A stretch of DNA of 10,647 nt, from assembly GCA_015163815.1 (NCBI GenBank), contig JAAOIJ010000070.1, positions 1 through 10,647 of the forward strand. The letters run 5' to 3'. A program made the translations under genes and the position numbers. Source of the stretch: Endozoicomonadaceae bacterium. Lineage in GTDB: Bacteria > Pseudomonadota > Gammaproteobacteria > Pseudomonadales > Endozoicomonadaceae. Each line of letters starts with the position of its first letter. Position 1 is the first letter of the stretch. Of this stretch, positions 1 to 7,333 are shown one piece after another. The notes beneath the pieces were generated by a model that saw only the letters and a program-made list of their open reading frames with translations, searched no databases and had not been told where the DNA came from.

Positions 1-245
1 ATCATACTAGGTTGTATATTTTGAGCGTCTACAGATGTGAGCATAGATATCGTTTGAGACTTATTTTTAATATTTCTATCTTGTATTTTTTTTGATATTA
101 ATTTGAAATCGAATGATTTAAAAAAAGAAAATATTTTTTTCCATATTGTTATTTTAATTTTTTTTGCTTGAGATTGATGAATAAAACGTTTTGAATGAGG
201 TTCTATCAACTGTGGTGATGCGGCATGTGGTATTTTTTGTAACAT
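1..245 (-). CDS. Unknown basic protein, N-terminal 81 residues (runs off left edge)
   Basis: An open frame reads from an ATG at 245-243 to the window edge with no stop (81 complete codons). The ATG directly follows AAGGGAAGGAT (256-246), a strong Shine-Dalgarno region, which is the main reason to call it a gene. The protein starts MLQKIPHAASPQLIEPHSKR and is rich in Lys, Ser and Ile. A mixed hydrophobic/basic stretch lies at about residues 32-53 (ITIWKKIFSFFKSFDF and on), which may be an amphipathic helix rather than a clear membrane span. There is no signal peptide and I recognise no family. It is divergent from the coiled-coil gene at 552, sharing a ~300-bp intergenic region. The function is unknown. 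The start is well supported; the reading is limited by the missing C-terminus. Confidence 0.6.
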   Translation of the reverse strand, partial: MLQKIPHAASPQLIEPHSKRFIHQSQAKKIKITIWKKIFSFFKSFDFKLISKKIQDRNIKNKSQTISMLTSVDAQNIQPSM

Positions 246-414
246 ATCCTTCCCTTGTGTGGTCTTTATTTGATGATATTGTGATCTTATTTGTTTTATT
301 ATGGCTCATTTTTTCATTAAATCATCATTTCGTCTATAAAAAAGATAAACTGTTGTATTTTTGACGCATGCAATCAGTTACTACTTATTTAATGTATTGC
401 TGATCTGATATGTT

Positions 415-460
415 AAATATACTTATAAATATAAATATAAATATAAAGATGAGTATATTT
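415..460. repeat. (TATAAA)4 tandem repeat enclosed by 9-bp inverted repeats
   Basis: AAATATACT (415-423) and its exact reverse complement AGTATATTT (452-460) flank four perfect copies of TATAAA (424-447) plus GATG. The structure sits 92 to 137 bp upstream of the coiled-coil gene start at 552. It could be an unstable (copy-number-variable) tract or a regulatory element. It may also simply reflect the AT-rich composition, although the exact nesting is neat. Confidence 0.7.
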
Positions 461-537
461 CAATATTTTTTTATTAAAAATATGGCTTTATATTATATTG
501 ATATGTGATTTATATAAGATTTAGATGTATTAATAGT

Positions 538-543
538 AGGAGA
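538..543 (+). promoter_or_regulatory. Ribosome binding site deciding the start of the coiled-coil gene
   Basis: AGGAGA lies 8 to 9 nt before the ATG at 552. A TTG at 549 is in frame directly before that ATG and would add one residue, but ATG with normal spacing is the better start. Confidence 0.7.
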
Positions 544-551
544 AGTCATTG

Positions 552-1823
552 ATGTATAATATTAATTCAAGTTCAAAATTAAATCCACAGCCTACGGAAG
601 AAGGCTTGTCAGCTGAGTCATCGAGCGACAATAGCCCAGTTTTTAATCAGCGTGCAGCATCTGGTCAGAGTGCAGATAGTGTAAAATCTAAAGTTGACTC
701 TAGTTCAACCAAAACAAAAGATTCTGCTTATCAGAGTCCAAGTCTGTTAACAAAAACTATAATTCAAATAGATACTACTGATTTAGATGTTTATATTGAT
801 GATGACGATGAATTTTATGATGCTGTATCTGATGAAATGTCTTTTGTACAAGCAAACATTTATGAATTGAACGAAAGTCATAAAGTATTGAAAGTAAAAT
901 TAGACAAACTGAAAGAAAAAGATGAAGTAAGATTAAAACAAAAACAAGTATTAAGAAACGAGGCAAAAGCATCAGGAAGGGATATCCAGCATGTTGTACA
1001 AGTTATGAATAATCAAGAAACGAAGAGTACTAATGAAAAAATAATGTTACAGAAAGAAGAGAAAGCACTTGTAGATAAAAAAGATTTTTTTATTAAAATG
1101 TTAAGCTATTCAAATCAACCTCAGAGTCAACCTGTGATTTCAGACAATCAGGAAACTGCGGTTAAAATTAAACAGCATTATCAATCAGCTACATCATTTC
1201 TTACTCAGGAACCAAAAGTTCCAGCTAAAAGTACTGTCACGTTAACATATGCTAACATGGATAATTTAGGCGATTATTTTGACTTCTTAAAAAAACAAGA
1301 ATCTTCAATAGATTACGTATGCCGGAATCTTGCATGCACTTATGAAGAAAAAGCACGTAACCTCCAAGAGAATATCGTCATATTGAGCTCCAAGAGTATT
1401 AATACTGGAGAAGAAATACTGCAATTGACTGAATCTGACTTGAAGGAGATTGAAGGAGAGAATAAAACTTTAACGAAAGATCTCGATATCATAGAAGGCC
1501 AATTTAAAAAAGCATGGGATATCAAGGATGCCTGGAAAGTAAAAATAATGATGACAACATTACACAATAAGATCAAAGAAGAGTCTCCTGACACGTTAGG
1601 TGCTAATATTCGAGCAAAAAAACAACGCTTAATCATATTAGAGCAAGAAAAAGAGAATCTGTTGAGGTTACAGGCAGCAAATAATTCGAATCTCAAAAAG
1701 CTAATACTCGGTGAAAATAAGGGTGTATGGATGCAAACGCCTCAGAAAACTACATATGAGGCAGATAGGTTGCTTTTCACGTTAAATTATGTCATAGGCC
1801 AATATCGACAGCAAGCTGAATAA
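552..1823 (+). CDS. Coiled-coil protein with FFAT-like motif, candidate secreted effector
   Basis: A 423-residue protein of no family I recognise. From the ATG at 552, residues 1 to ~65 are Ser/Asn/Gln/Thr-rich and probably disordered. Residues 83-95 read DDDDEFYDAVSDE. Heptad-like Lys/Glu/Leu-rich helices follow at about 100-185, 262-320 and 345-390, with a short Pro/Gln-rich break near 187-195. There is no signal peptide, membrane segment or enzymatic motif. EFYDAVS behind an acidic run matches the eukaryotic FFAT pattern (EFFDAxE and variants), which binds VAP proteins on the endoplasmic reticulum. A weaker look-alike, DYFDFLK, is near residues 241-247. Disordered N-terminus, coiled coils and a host-like short motif are typical of type IV secretion effectors in Legionellales, so effector is the best guess, by inference. 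It stands alone, converging on liuE with a 21-bp gap. Confidence 0.85.
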   Translation: MYNINSSSKLNPQPTEEGLSAESSSDNSPVFNQRAASGQSADSVKSKVDSSSTKTKDSAYQSPSLLTKTIIQIDTTDLDVYIDDDDEFYDAVSDEMSFVQANIYELNESHKVLKVKLDKLKEKDEVRLKQKQVLRNEAKASGRDIQHVVQVMNNQETKSTNEKIMLQKEEKALVDKKDFFIKMLSYSNQPQSQPVISDNQETAVKIKQHYQSATSFLTQEPKVPAKSTVTLTYANMDNLGDYFDFLKKQESSIDYVCRNLACTYEEKARNLQENIVILSSKSINTGEEILQLTESDLKEIEGENKTLTKDLDIIEGQFKKAWDIKDAWKVKIMMTTLHNKIKEESPDTLGANIRAKKQRLIILEQEKENLLRLQAANNSNLKKLILGENKGVWMQTPQKTTYEADRLLFTLNYVIGQYRQQAE

Positions 1824-1844
1824 GTATCAATGTTGTGAAATAAA

Positions 1845-2759
1845 TCATATCAGCTGATCATGTTTTCGTGATAAGCTGACATGCGATGTATTTTTACAGC
1901 CTATTTTTTCCGTTAAAGTCTGGCTAATTTGAATGAGTTTATTTAAATTAACACCGGTGCGAATGCCGCAGCCTTCGAGCATAAATAATAAATCTTCTGA
2001 TGCTACATTGCCAGTAGAGCCTGGTGCGTAAGGGCAGCCCCCTAAGCCGCCTATAGCGCTATCTATCACTGTAATGCCTTGCTGTAAAGCGATTAATACA
2101 TTGGCTAATGCTTGCCCATAAGTATTATGAAAATGGACAGCTAAGCTTTTAGACGATACTTTTGTGTATACACGATTCAATAAAGTGGCTATATGATGTG
2201 GTGTTCCTGTACCTGTTGTATCTCCTAATGAGATTTGATAGCAACCCATGTCATATAAAATGCTGGCAAGTTCTGTGGTTTCGTCAGGAGATATGAATCC
2301 TTCGTAAGGGCACGTGACAATACAAGATAAATAGCCTCTTACGCGTATTTTATGGCGATGTGCTGTGTTGATAATGGATTGAAAACGTTGAATACTTTCA
2401 GCGCGACTACAGTTCATATTTTTTTCACAAAAAGTATTGGAAGCAGATCCAAAAATAGCAATTTCTTGAATATTGACAGCTAATCCATCTTCTAATCCAC
2501 GCAAATTAGGCGTCAAAGCTGGGTATGATATATTTGCTTTTCGATTAATTTGACGATATACATCAGCAGTATTTGCCATTTGAGGTACTTTGTTTTTTGA
2601 GACAAAACTACCGACCTCAATGCAGGATAAACCTGTTTCTGATAATTGGTTAATTAAATCAATGCGATCTTCAATAGATAAGCAGATGGATAAATTTTGC
2701 AAGCCATCGCGTGGCCCTACTTCTACAATTTGAACTTCTTTGGGTAAATTGAATGTCAT
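1845..2759 (-). CDS. liuE: Hydroxymethylglutaryl-CoA lyase
   Basis: Cleaves (S)-3-hydroxy-3-methylglutaryl-CoA to acetyl-CoA and acetoacetate, the last step of leucine breakdown. The 304-residue protein is a full-length, bacterial-size TIM-barrel lyase of the HMGL-like family. Visible signatures are EVGPRDGLQN (residues 13-22; catalytic Arg17 and metal ligand Asp18), SLGDTTGTGTP (177-187), the HFH metal ligands His209 and His211, and the active-site loop GGLGGCPYAPGSTGN (237-251) with catalytic Cys242 and the conserved Asn251. Its ATG overlaps the liuD stop by 4 nt (ATGA), so translation is probably coupled to liuD. It is the last gene of the operon. The same reaction enzyme is called mvaB in other species. 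Confidence 0.95.
   Translation of the reverse strand: MTFNLPKEVQIVEVGPRDGLQNLSICLSIEDRIDLINQLSETGLSCIEVGSFVSKNKVPQMANTADVYRQINRKANISYPALTPNLRGLEDGLAVNIQEIAIFGSASNTFCEKNMNCSRAESIQRFQSIINTAHRHKIRVRGYLSCIVTCPYEGFISPDETTELASILYDMGCYQISLGDTTGTGTPHHIATLLNRVYTKVSSKSLAVHFHNTYGQALANVLIALQQGITVIDSAIGGLGGCPYAPGSTGNVASEDLLFMLEGCGIRTGVNLNKLIQISQTLTEKIGCKNTSHVSLSRKHDQLI
1850..1879. terminator. Hairpin between convergent genes, possible terminator
   Basis: TCAGCT-G-ATCATG, a TTTT loop, then CGTGAT-A-AGCTGA forms a stem of 12 pairs with one G/A mismatch and one G-T wobble. On the plus strand a TATTTTT run follows 8-9 bases later, so it could end transcription of the coiled-coil gene. On the minus strand it overlaps the last codons of liuE and is followed by a weaker T-rich stretch. 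The U-tract is not adjacent to the stem, so intrinsic termination is plausible but unproven. Confidence 0.45.
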
Positions 2760-4708
2760 GGTATTGTTTCATCATAAGCTAATAAAAGATCACCCTCATG
2801 AACTGAATCACCTGGCGAAAATAAAATATTTTTAATATATCCGGCTTTGGGGGCTTTAATATTAATTTCCATTTTCATCGCTTCTAAAGTCATCAAAATA
2901 TCGTTTTGTTTTACTTGAGTGTCTGGTTGAATTTGGACAGATGTTACTCGCCCATTCATAGGTGCAGATAAAGCATGCTGAGGAGAGGCTTTCATCATTT
3001 CATAGTTTGGTTGTTCTAAAGTAATGGTATGTTGATCTGTTATCACTGTTATATTCGATTGATGCATCACAATAGAGCAGGTTCGTGTGGTGCTATTGAT
3101 TGCATCTTGTATTTGAATACATTGTGTTGACGTCAAATGAATTTGAGTATAATGCAAAATCACATCATTCATTTGAAATTCCCATATGGTGTCTTTTTTT
3201 GTTAACTTCAGATGATAAGGTTGGTTTTGTATTGCACGAATACACTGTCCTGTCTGTGTTTGATTCAGTCGCCAGGCTGTCATGGGGGTGTTGTTTGAAA
3301 ATAAAAGACTAAAAGTAGCGGCAGCTACTCCTGCGTAAAAAGAGGCATTTTGTTCATATTTCATCTGAGTTAAATGAGATTCTAGCCAAGCGGTATTGAT
3401 ATTGCCAGATTGTATGTCTGGATGATTGAGTAATTGAATTAAAAAATCACGATTCGTCTCAAGACCTACTAGTTCTGTTTTTTGTAAGGCTTTGAGGAGC
3501 TGTTGATAAGCAGCTTGGCGTGTTTCTCCCCATGCAATGATTTTAGCGAGCATAGGGTCATACCATGGAGTCACTTCATCTAAAGACGTGACGCCTGTAT
3601 CAATGCGAATATTGGGCATATGCTCAGGCCAGCTGACATGGTCTAAGCGTCCACTCGTTGGCAAAAAATCTTTGCGTGTATTTTCTGCATAAATGCGAGC
3701 TTCAACAGCACAACCTGTATGTTGCAGTTGAGCTTGTGTTGTGGGTAAAGGAAGTCCCATTGCGATGCGTAATTGCCATTCAACCAAATCAATCTGCGTG
3801 ATCATTTCAGTCACAGGGTGTTCAACTTGTAATCGAGTATTCATTTCCATAAAATAAAAATGATGTTGAGAATCCATTAAAAACTCAACAGTTCCAGCGC
3901 CTTGATAGGCAACTGTTTTGGCTACTTTTAAAGCGCATTCTCCAATGGCTTGATGCGTTTTTTGATCTAAATTAAAAGCAGGGGCTTCTTCAATTATTTT
4001 TTGATATCGACGCTGTATTGAACAGTCCCGGTCAAATAAATAAAGACCTTGGCCTTGCTGGTCAAAAAAAACTTGAACTTCTACATGACGTGCATTCATT
4101 AAAAAAGGTTCAATAATCAGACGATCATCAGAAAATGAATTCATGGCTTCACGTCGAGCATTATTTAATTGTATGAGCAGATCTTGATGATCATGGACAA
4201 TACGCATCCCTTTCCCACCACCGCCAGCGGAAGCTTTGATTAATAAAGGGTAGGATAATGTTTGTATATTTTGAATTAATGTCTCATTATTAGGGATAGA
4301 CTCTTCATAACCCGATAAACAGGGAATGTTAGCTTGCATCATGAGTTGTTTTGAGGTGGCTTTATCTCCCATCGCACGTATTGCTTCAGATGAAGGACCA
4401 ATAAATAAAAGATTAGCTTGTTTTATTTTATCAGCAAATTGTGCATTTTCTGATAAAAAGCCATAACCAGGATGAATCGCATCAGCGTGTGTTTTTTTTG
4501 CAATATCCAGAATAGGATCCATCTGTAAATAACTATTTTTAGCTTCAGCTTCACCAACCCAAAATGCTTCATCTGCCATGTTAACAGCTAAACTATTTTT
4601 GTCTGGTGTGGAATAAATAGCAATTGTTTTGATATTTAATCGTTTCGCTGTGCGAATAATGCGGCAAGCAATTTCACCTCGATTAGCAATTAATAATGTT
4701 TGAATCAT
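2756..4708 (-). CDS. liuD: Methylcrotonyl-CoA carboxylase, biotin-containing alpha subunit
   Basis: Carboxylates its own biotin with ATP and bicarbonate, then hands the carboxyl group to the LiuB subunit, which transfers it to 3-methylcrotonyl-CoA. The 650 residues carry the expected order of domains: biotin carboxylase N-domain (LLIANRGEIACRI, 5-17; HPGYGFLSEN, 79-88), ATP-grasp with glycine loop AGGGGKGM (161-168), RDCSIQRRYQKIIEEAP (227-243) and NTRLQVEHPVTE (290-301), carboxylase C-domain, a divergent middle region (~430-570), and a C-terminal biotinyl domain with EAMKM, biotin on about Lys612. Length fits the family. The start overlaps the liuC stop by 4 nt (ATGA). Propionyl- or acetyl-CoA carboxylase subunits look similar, but the neighbours make methylcrotonyl-CoA the likely substrate. 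Activity needs a biotin protein ligase encoded elsewhere. Confidence 0.94.
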   Translation of the reverse strand: MIQTLLIANRGEIACRIIRTAKRLNIKTIAIYSTPDKNSLAVNMADEAFWVGEAEAKNSYLQMDPILDIAKKTHADAIHPGYGFLSENAQFADKIKQANLLFIGPSSEAIRAMGDKATSKQLMMQANIPCLSGYEESIPNNETLIQNIQTLSYPLLIKASAGGGGKGMRIVHDHQDLLIQLNNARREAMNSFSDDRLIIEPFLMNARHVEVQVFFDQQGQGLYLFDRDCSIQRRYQKIIEEAPAFNLDQKTHQAIGECALKVAKTVAYQGAGTVEFLMDSQHHFYFMEMNTRLQVEHPVTEMITQIDLVEWQLRIAMGLPLPTTQAQLQHTGCAVEARIYAENTRKDFLPTSGRLDHVSWPEHMPNIRIDTGVTSLDEVTPWYDPMLAKIIAWGETRQAAYQQLLKALQKTELVGLETNRDFLIQLLNHPDIQSGNINTAWLESHLTQMKYEQNASFYAGVAAATFSLLFSNNTPMTAWRLNQTQTGQCIRAIQNQPYHLKLTKKDTIWEFQMNDVILHYTQIHLTSTQCIQIQDAINSTTRTCSIVMHQSNITVITDQHTITLEQPNYEMMKASPQHALSAPMNGRVTSVQIQPDTQVKQNDILMTLEAMKMEINIKAPKAGYIKNILFSPGDSVHEGDLLLAYDETIP

Positions 4709-5496
4709 TTAACCCAACTCGGTGTTCTTTTATTTAAAAAAGCTTTGCTCCCTTCTTGCGCTTCAGGACTAATCCGTGTCTTTGTAATTAATTCAATTGT
4801 ATCTTGTATTAAAGCAGGGGTGATGCTGGCTGTTTTTTGTACATGTTGTAGTAATGATTTAGTTTTATGTTGCGCATCGGGACTGCATAATTGTAGTGAT
4901 TTGATGATTTTTTGTAAACAAGGTTGTAATGTTTCTTTTTCGGTTGTTTCATGAATTAAGCCGATATTTTTAGCAATATCTGCTGAAAAAGTTTCAGCAG
5001 ATATTGCGTAACGCTGTGTATGTCGTATGCCAATCGTATTCACGAGATAAGGACTGATAATAGCAGGAATTAATCCTATTTTTACTTCACTCAGGCAAAA
5101 CTGTGAATCGTATTGTGCAATAGCGATATCAGAAGCTGCAATGAGACCCATGGCGCCGCCATAAGCTTCTCCTTGAACGACTGTGACAACAGGTTTAGGA
5201 AAAGTATAGAGTGTACTGAGTAAATCAGCAAAAACTTGAATATCGTATAAATTTTCTTCATCAGTATGTTGAATGGATTCTGTCATCCAAGCGAGATCTG
5301 CGCCGGCACAAAAACAAGAACCTTTTGCATTTAATACGACGATCCGAATTTGCTTATCAGTAGACCATTTGTTGAGTACAGTTTGCATAAAAAGAATCAT
5401 TTCTTTATTTAATGCATTTCTTTTTTCAGGTCTATTCAGTGTGATTTGTGCGACACCATCATCTGAATAGCTGATATCAATAAAAGGAGATTGCAT
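4705..5496 (-). CDS. liuC: Methylglutaconyl-CoA hydratase (crotonase family)
   Basis: Hydrates 3-methylglutaconyl-CoA to HMG-CoA. The 263-residue protein is a complete crotonase: NRPEKRNALN (21-30), oxyanion-hole segment CAGADLAWM (63-71), second oxyanion segment AYGGAMGL (111-118), and SEVKIGLIPA (136-145) with the acid/base Glu137. The position of the first catalytic Glu of ordinary enoyl-CoA hydratases is Gly117 here, as in LiuC/AUH-type methylglutaconyl-CoA hydratases, which supports the specific call. The ATG at 5496 has only a weak upstream AGGT; an ATG 4 nt earlier is out of frame. It is separated from liuB by 243 bp but overlaps liuD by 4 nt. The coding sequence contains a perfect 16-bp inverted repeat over residues ~164-175. 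Confidence 0.92.
   Translation of the reverse strand: MQSPFIDISYSDDGVAQITLNRPEKRNALNKEMILFMQTVLNKWSTDKQIRIVVLNAKGSCFCAGADLAWMTESIQHTDEENLYDIQVFADLLSTLYTFPKPVVTVVQGEAYGGAMGLIAASDIAIAQYDSQFCLSEVKIGLIPAIISPYLVNTIGIRHTQRYAISAETFSADIAKNIGLIHETTEKETLQPCLQKIIKSLQLCSPDAQHKTKSLLQHVQKTASITPALIQDTIELITKTRISPEAQEGSKAFLNKRTPSWVK
4973..5007. repeat. Perfect 16-bp inverted repeat, 3-nt loop, inside liuC
   Basis: GCAATATCTGCTGAAA (4973-4988) is followed by AAG and then the exact reverse complement TTTCAGCAGATATTGC (4992-5007). In the liuC frame it encodes AISAETFSADIA. There is no T-run directly after either arm, so it is not a standard terminator. In the transcript it would make a strong hairpin that translating ribosomes must open. 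Confidence 0.9.
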
Positions 5497-5584
5497 GCAT
5501 TTATACCTATTAACTCATTAGTTTATAAAAAATGCGAGAGCCTTGAGAGATCAGTTGATACTCGAGCTATACATTATGTCTTTC

Positions 5585-5614
5585 ATTTGATCATTCTGTG
5601 AAAAAAAATGTCAA
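5585..5614 (-). promoter_or_regulatory. Possible sigma-70 promoter upstream of liuC
   Basis: On the minus strand TTGACA (5614-5609) is followed after 18 bp by TCAAAT (5590-5585), preceded by TG one base earlier (extended -10). It lies within the 243-bp liuB-liuC gap (5497-5739), about 75 bp from the probable transcription start to the liuC ATG. A perfect TATAAT is also present at 5702-5697 but without a recognisable -35. No clear terminator was found after liuB, so liuCDE may be read both from liuA and from this promoter. Confidence 0.4.
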
Positions 5615-5739
5615 CCTGATCGTTTTACCGGATCTATGTCTGATAGCTAAGAGCATAGCGATTAGGCGTTGTTTGATTCCGTATGAATTGACAGTTATTA
5701 TATCGTGATCAGTCGAAGAAAAAAAGATTGATTTGCGTA

Positions 5740-7332
5740 TTACATTCGAAATACACCAAATTGTGTTTTTTGTATTGGCCCTTGCTTCACAATAAGAAGC
5801 GATAAACCGAGTATATCTCTTGTATCAGCTGGGTCTATAATGCCATCATCCCATAATCGAGCACTTGCGTAATACGGTGAACTATGTTGCTCATATTGAT
5901 TTAAAAGTGTTTGCCTAAAAGCCATTTTATCTTCTGTATTCCAGCATTGATTTTGTTTTTTTAATGTGTTTTCTTTGATTGTACTAATGACGTTAGTCGC
6001 TTGTTCTCCTCCCATAATGGCAATTCTAGCATTAGGCCAGCTCCAAAGAAAACGAGGATCATAAGCTCGACCACACATACCATAATTACCAGCGCCAAAA
6101 CTACCGCCAATGATAACTGTTAATTTAGGAACAGAGGCACAAGCAACTGCATTGACCATCTTTGCGCCATGTTTTGCAATGCCAGCAGCTTCATAACGTT
6201 TACCAATCATGAAGCCTGAAATATTTTGTAAAAACAGTAAAGGAATCTTTTGCTGGCAGCATAATTGGATAAAGTGAGTCCCTTTTTGCGCGGATTCTGA
6301 AAATAGAATACCGTTGTTTGCAATAATACCAATTTTTTCATTCCATATTGTAGCAATACCGCAAACTAATGTTTTACCATATAAAGGTTTGAATTCATCA
6401 AATACTGATCCATCGACTAATCTTAAAATAATATCTTGTACTGCATAGGTTTTTTTTAAAGTGTCAGGTATCAGACTGTATAAGCTTTTAGCGTCATATT
6501 TTGGAGGTTGAATCGCGTTAATATTTGGAATTTTGATTGTTGAACGATTAAAATGATATGCAATATGTCTAGCGATATTGAAAGCATGATGTTCATTTTC
6601 TGCTAAATAATCGGCTAATCCAGAAGTCTCAGTATGTACTTGAGCGCCTCCTAATTCTTCGGCTGTGACAATTTCACCTGTAGCAGCTTTGACTAAAGGA
6701 GGGCCTCCTAGAAAAATAGTGCCTTGATTTTTTACAATGATTGTTTGTTCTGACATGGCAGGAATATAGGCAGCTCCAGCGGTACAAGAACCGAGTACAA
6801 TAGCAATTTGTGGAATCTGTAAAGCTGATATTTTAGCTTGATTAAAAAAAATACGCCCAAAGCCTTCTTTATCAGGAAATAAATCGGATTGATGGAGTAA
6901 ATTTGCACCACTACTATCGACAAGATAAAGACAAGGTAAGTGATTTTCCATGGCAATATATTGTGCTCGTAAATGTTTTTTTACTGTCAGAGGGTAATAA
7001 GCCCCTCCTTTTACGGTCGGGTCATTCGCAATAATTATGCAAAATTGTTGGTGGATGAGACCAATGCCAGCTACAACACCGGCTGCAGGTGTAGGTTCAT
7101 CGTATTGTTCATGCCCTGCAAATTGACCGATTTCTAAAAAAGGGGATCCTGGGTCTAATAATAATTCAATGCGATTTCGAACAAGCATTTTACCTGCTTT
7201 TAAGTGTCGATCATATCCAGTGCCACCTTTAATAATAACTGAAACTTTCTTTTTTAAATCACGCACTAAAGATTGCATATGGTCTGCATAAGATGAAAAG
7301 GATGCAGATGAATGAGTTTCCATGGTGGACAT
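5740..7332 (-). CDS. liuB: Methylcrotonyl-CoA carboxylase, carboxyltransferase beta subunit
   Basis: Transfers the carboxyl group from biotin on LiuD to 3-methylcrotonyl-CoA. From the ATG at 7332 it has 530 residues, the usual length. Conserved blocks (numbered from this start) include NDPTVKGGAYYPLTVKKHLR (~103-122), LVDSSGANL (~137-145), GSCTAGAAYIPAMSE (~181-195), FLGGPPLVKAATGE (~207-220), the second crotonase-like half with NNGILF (~339-344), LFLQNISGFMIG (~366-377), GGSFGAGNYGMCGRAYDPRF (~409-428), and the family-typical end DDGIIDPADTR plus FGVFRM. The frame stays open 15 codons upstream to 7377, but those residues lie inside liuA and the good ribosome site precedes the ATG at 7332. 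It begins one base after the liuA stop. The paralogous propionyl-CoA carboxylase beta chain is the main alternative; motifs and context argue against it. Confidence 0.95.
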   Translation of the reverse strand: MSTMETHSSASFSSYADHMQSLVRDLKKKVSVIIKGGTGYDRHLKAGKMLVRNRIELLLDPGSPFLEIGQFAGHEQYDEPTPAAGVVAGIGLIHQQFCIIIANDPTVKGGAYYPLTVKKHLRAQYIAMENHLPCLYLVDSSGANLLHQSDLFPDKEGFGRIFFNQAKISALQIPQIAIVLGSCTAGAAYIPAMSEQTIIVKNQGTIFLGGPPLVKAATGEIVTAEELGGAQVHTETSGLADYLAENEHHAFNIARHIAYHFNRSTIKIPNINAIQPPKYDAKSLYSLIPDTLKKTYAVQDIILRLVDGSVFDEFKPLYGKTLVCGIATIWNEKIGIIANNGILFSESAQKGTHFIQLCCQQKIPLLFLQNISGFMIGKRYEAAGIAKHGAKMVNAVACASVPKLTVIIGGSFGAGNYGMCGRAYDPRFLWSWPNARIAIMGGEQATNVISTIKENTLKKQNQCWNTEDKMAFRQTLLNQYEQHSSPYYASARLWDDGIIDPADTRDILGLSLLIVKQGPIQKTQFGVFRM

Positions 7333-7333
7333 A

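Larger units (their letters stand above)
246..548. other. Divergent intergenic region with AT-rich repeats
   Basis: No ORF of note lies here. The region must hold promoters for the minus-strand gene starting at 245 and the plus-strand gene starting at 552, but no strong sigma-70 pair can be picked out because the sequence is so AT-rich. A TATTAT hexamer at 491-496 is a possible -10 for the rightward gene but lacks a good -35. Two inverted repeats occur: 415-423/452-460 around a TATAAA tandem tract, and a weaker all-AT one at about 464-484. Confidence 0.6.

Noticed and set aside
775..972. Antisense frames within the coiled-coil gene (also 1340-1696)
   Set aside because: They are shadows of a lysine/glutamate-rich gene; no ribosome sites and no protein-like features.
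5497..5500. ATG 4 nt upstream of the liuC start
   Set aside because: It is out of frame with the hydratase.
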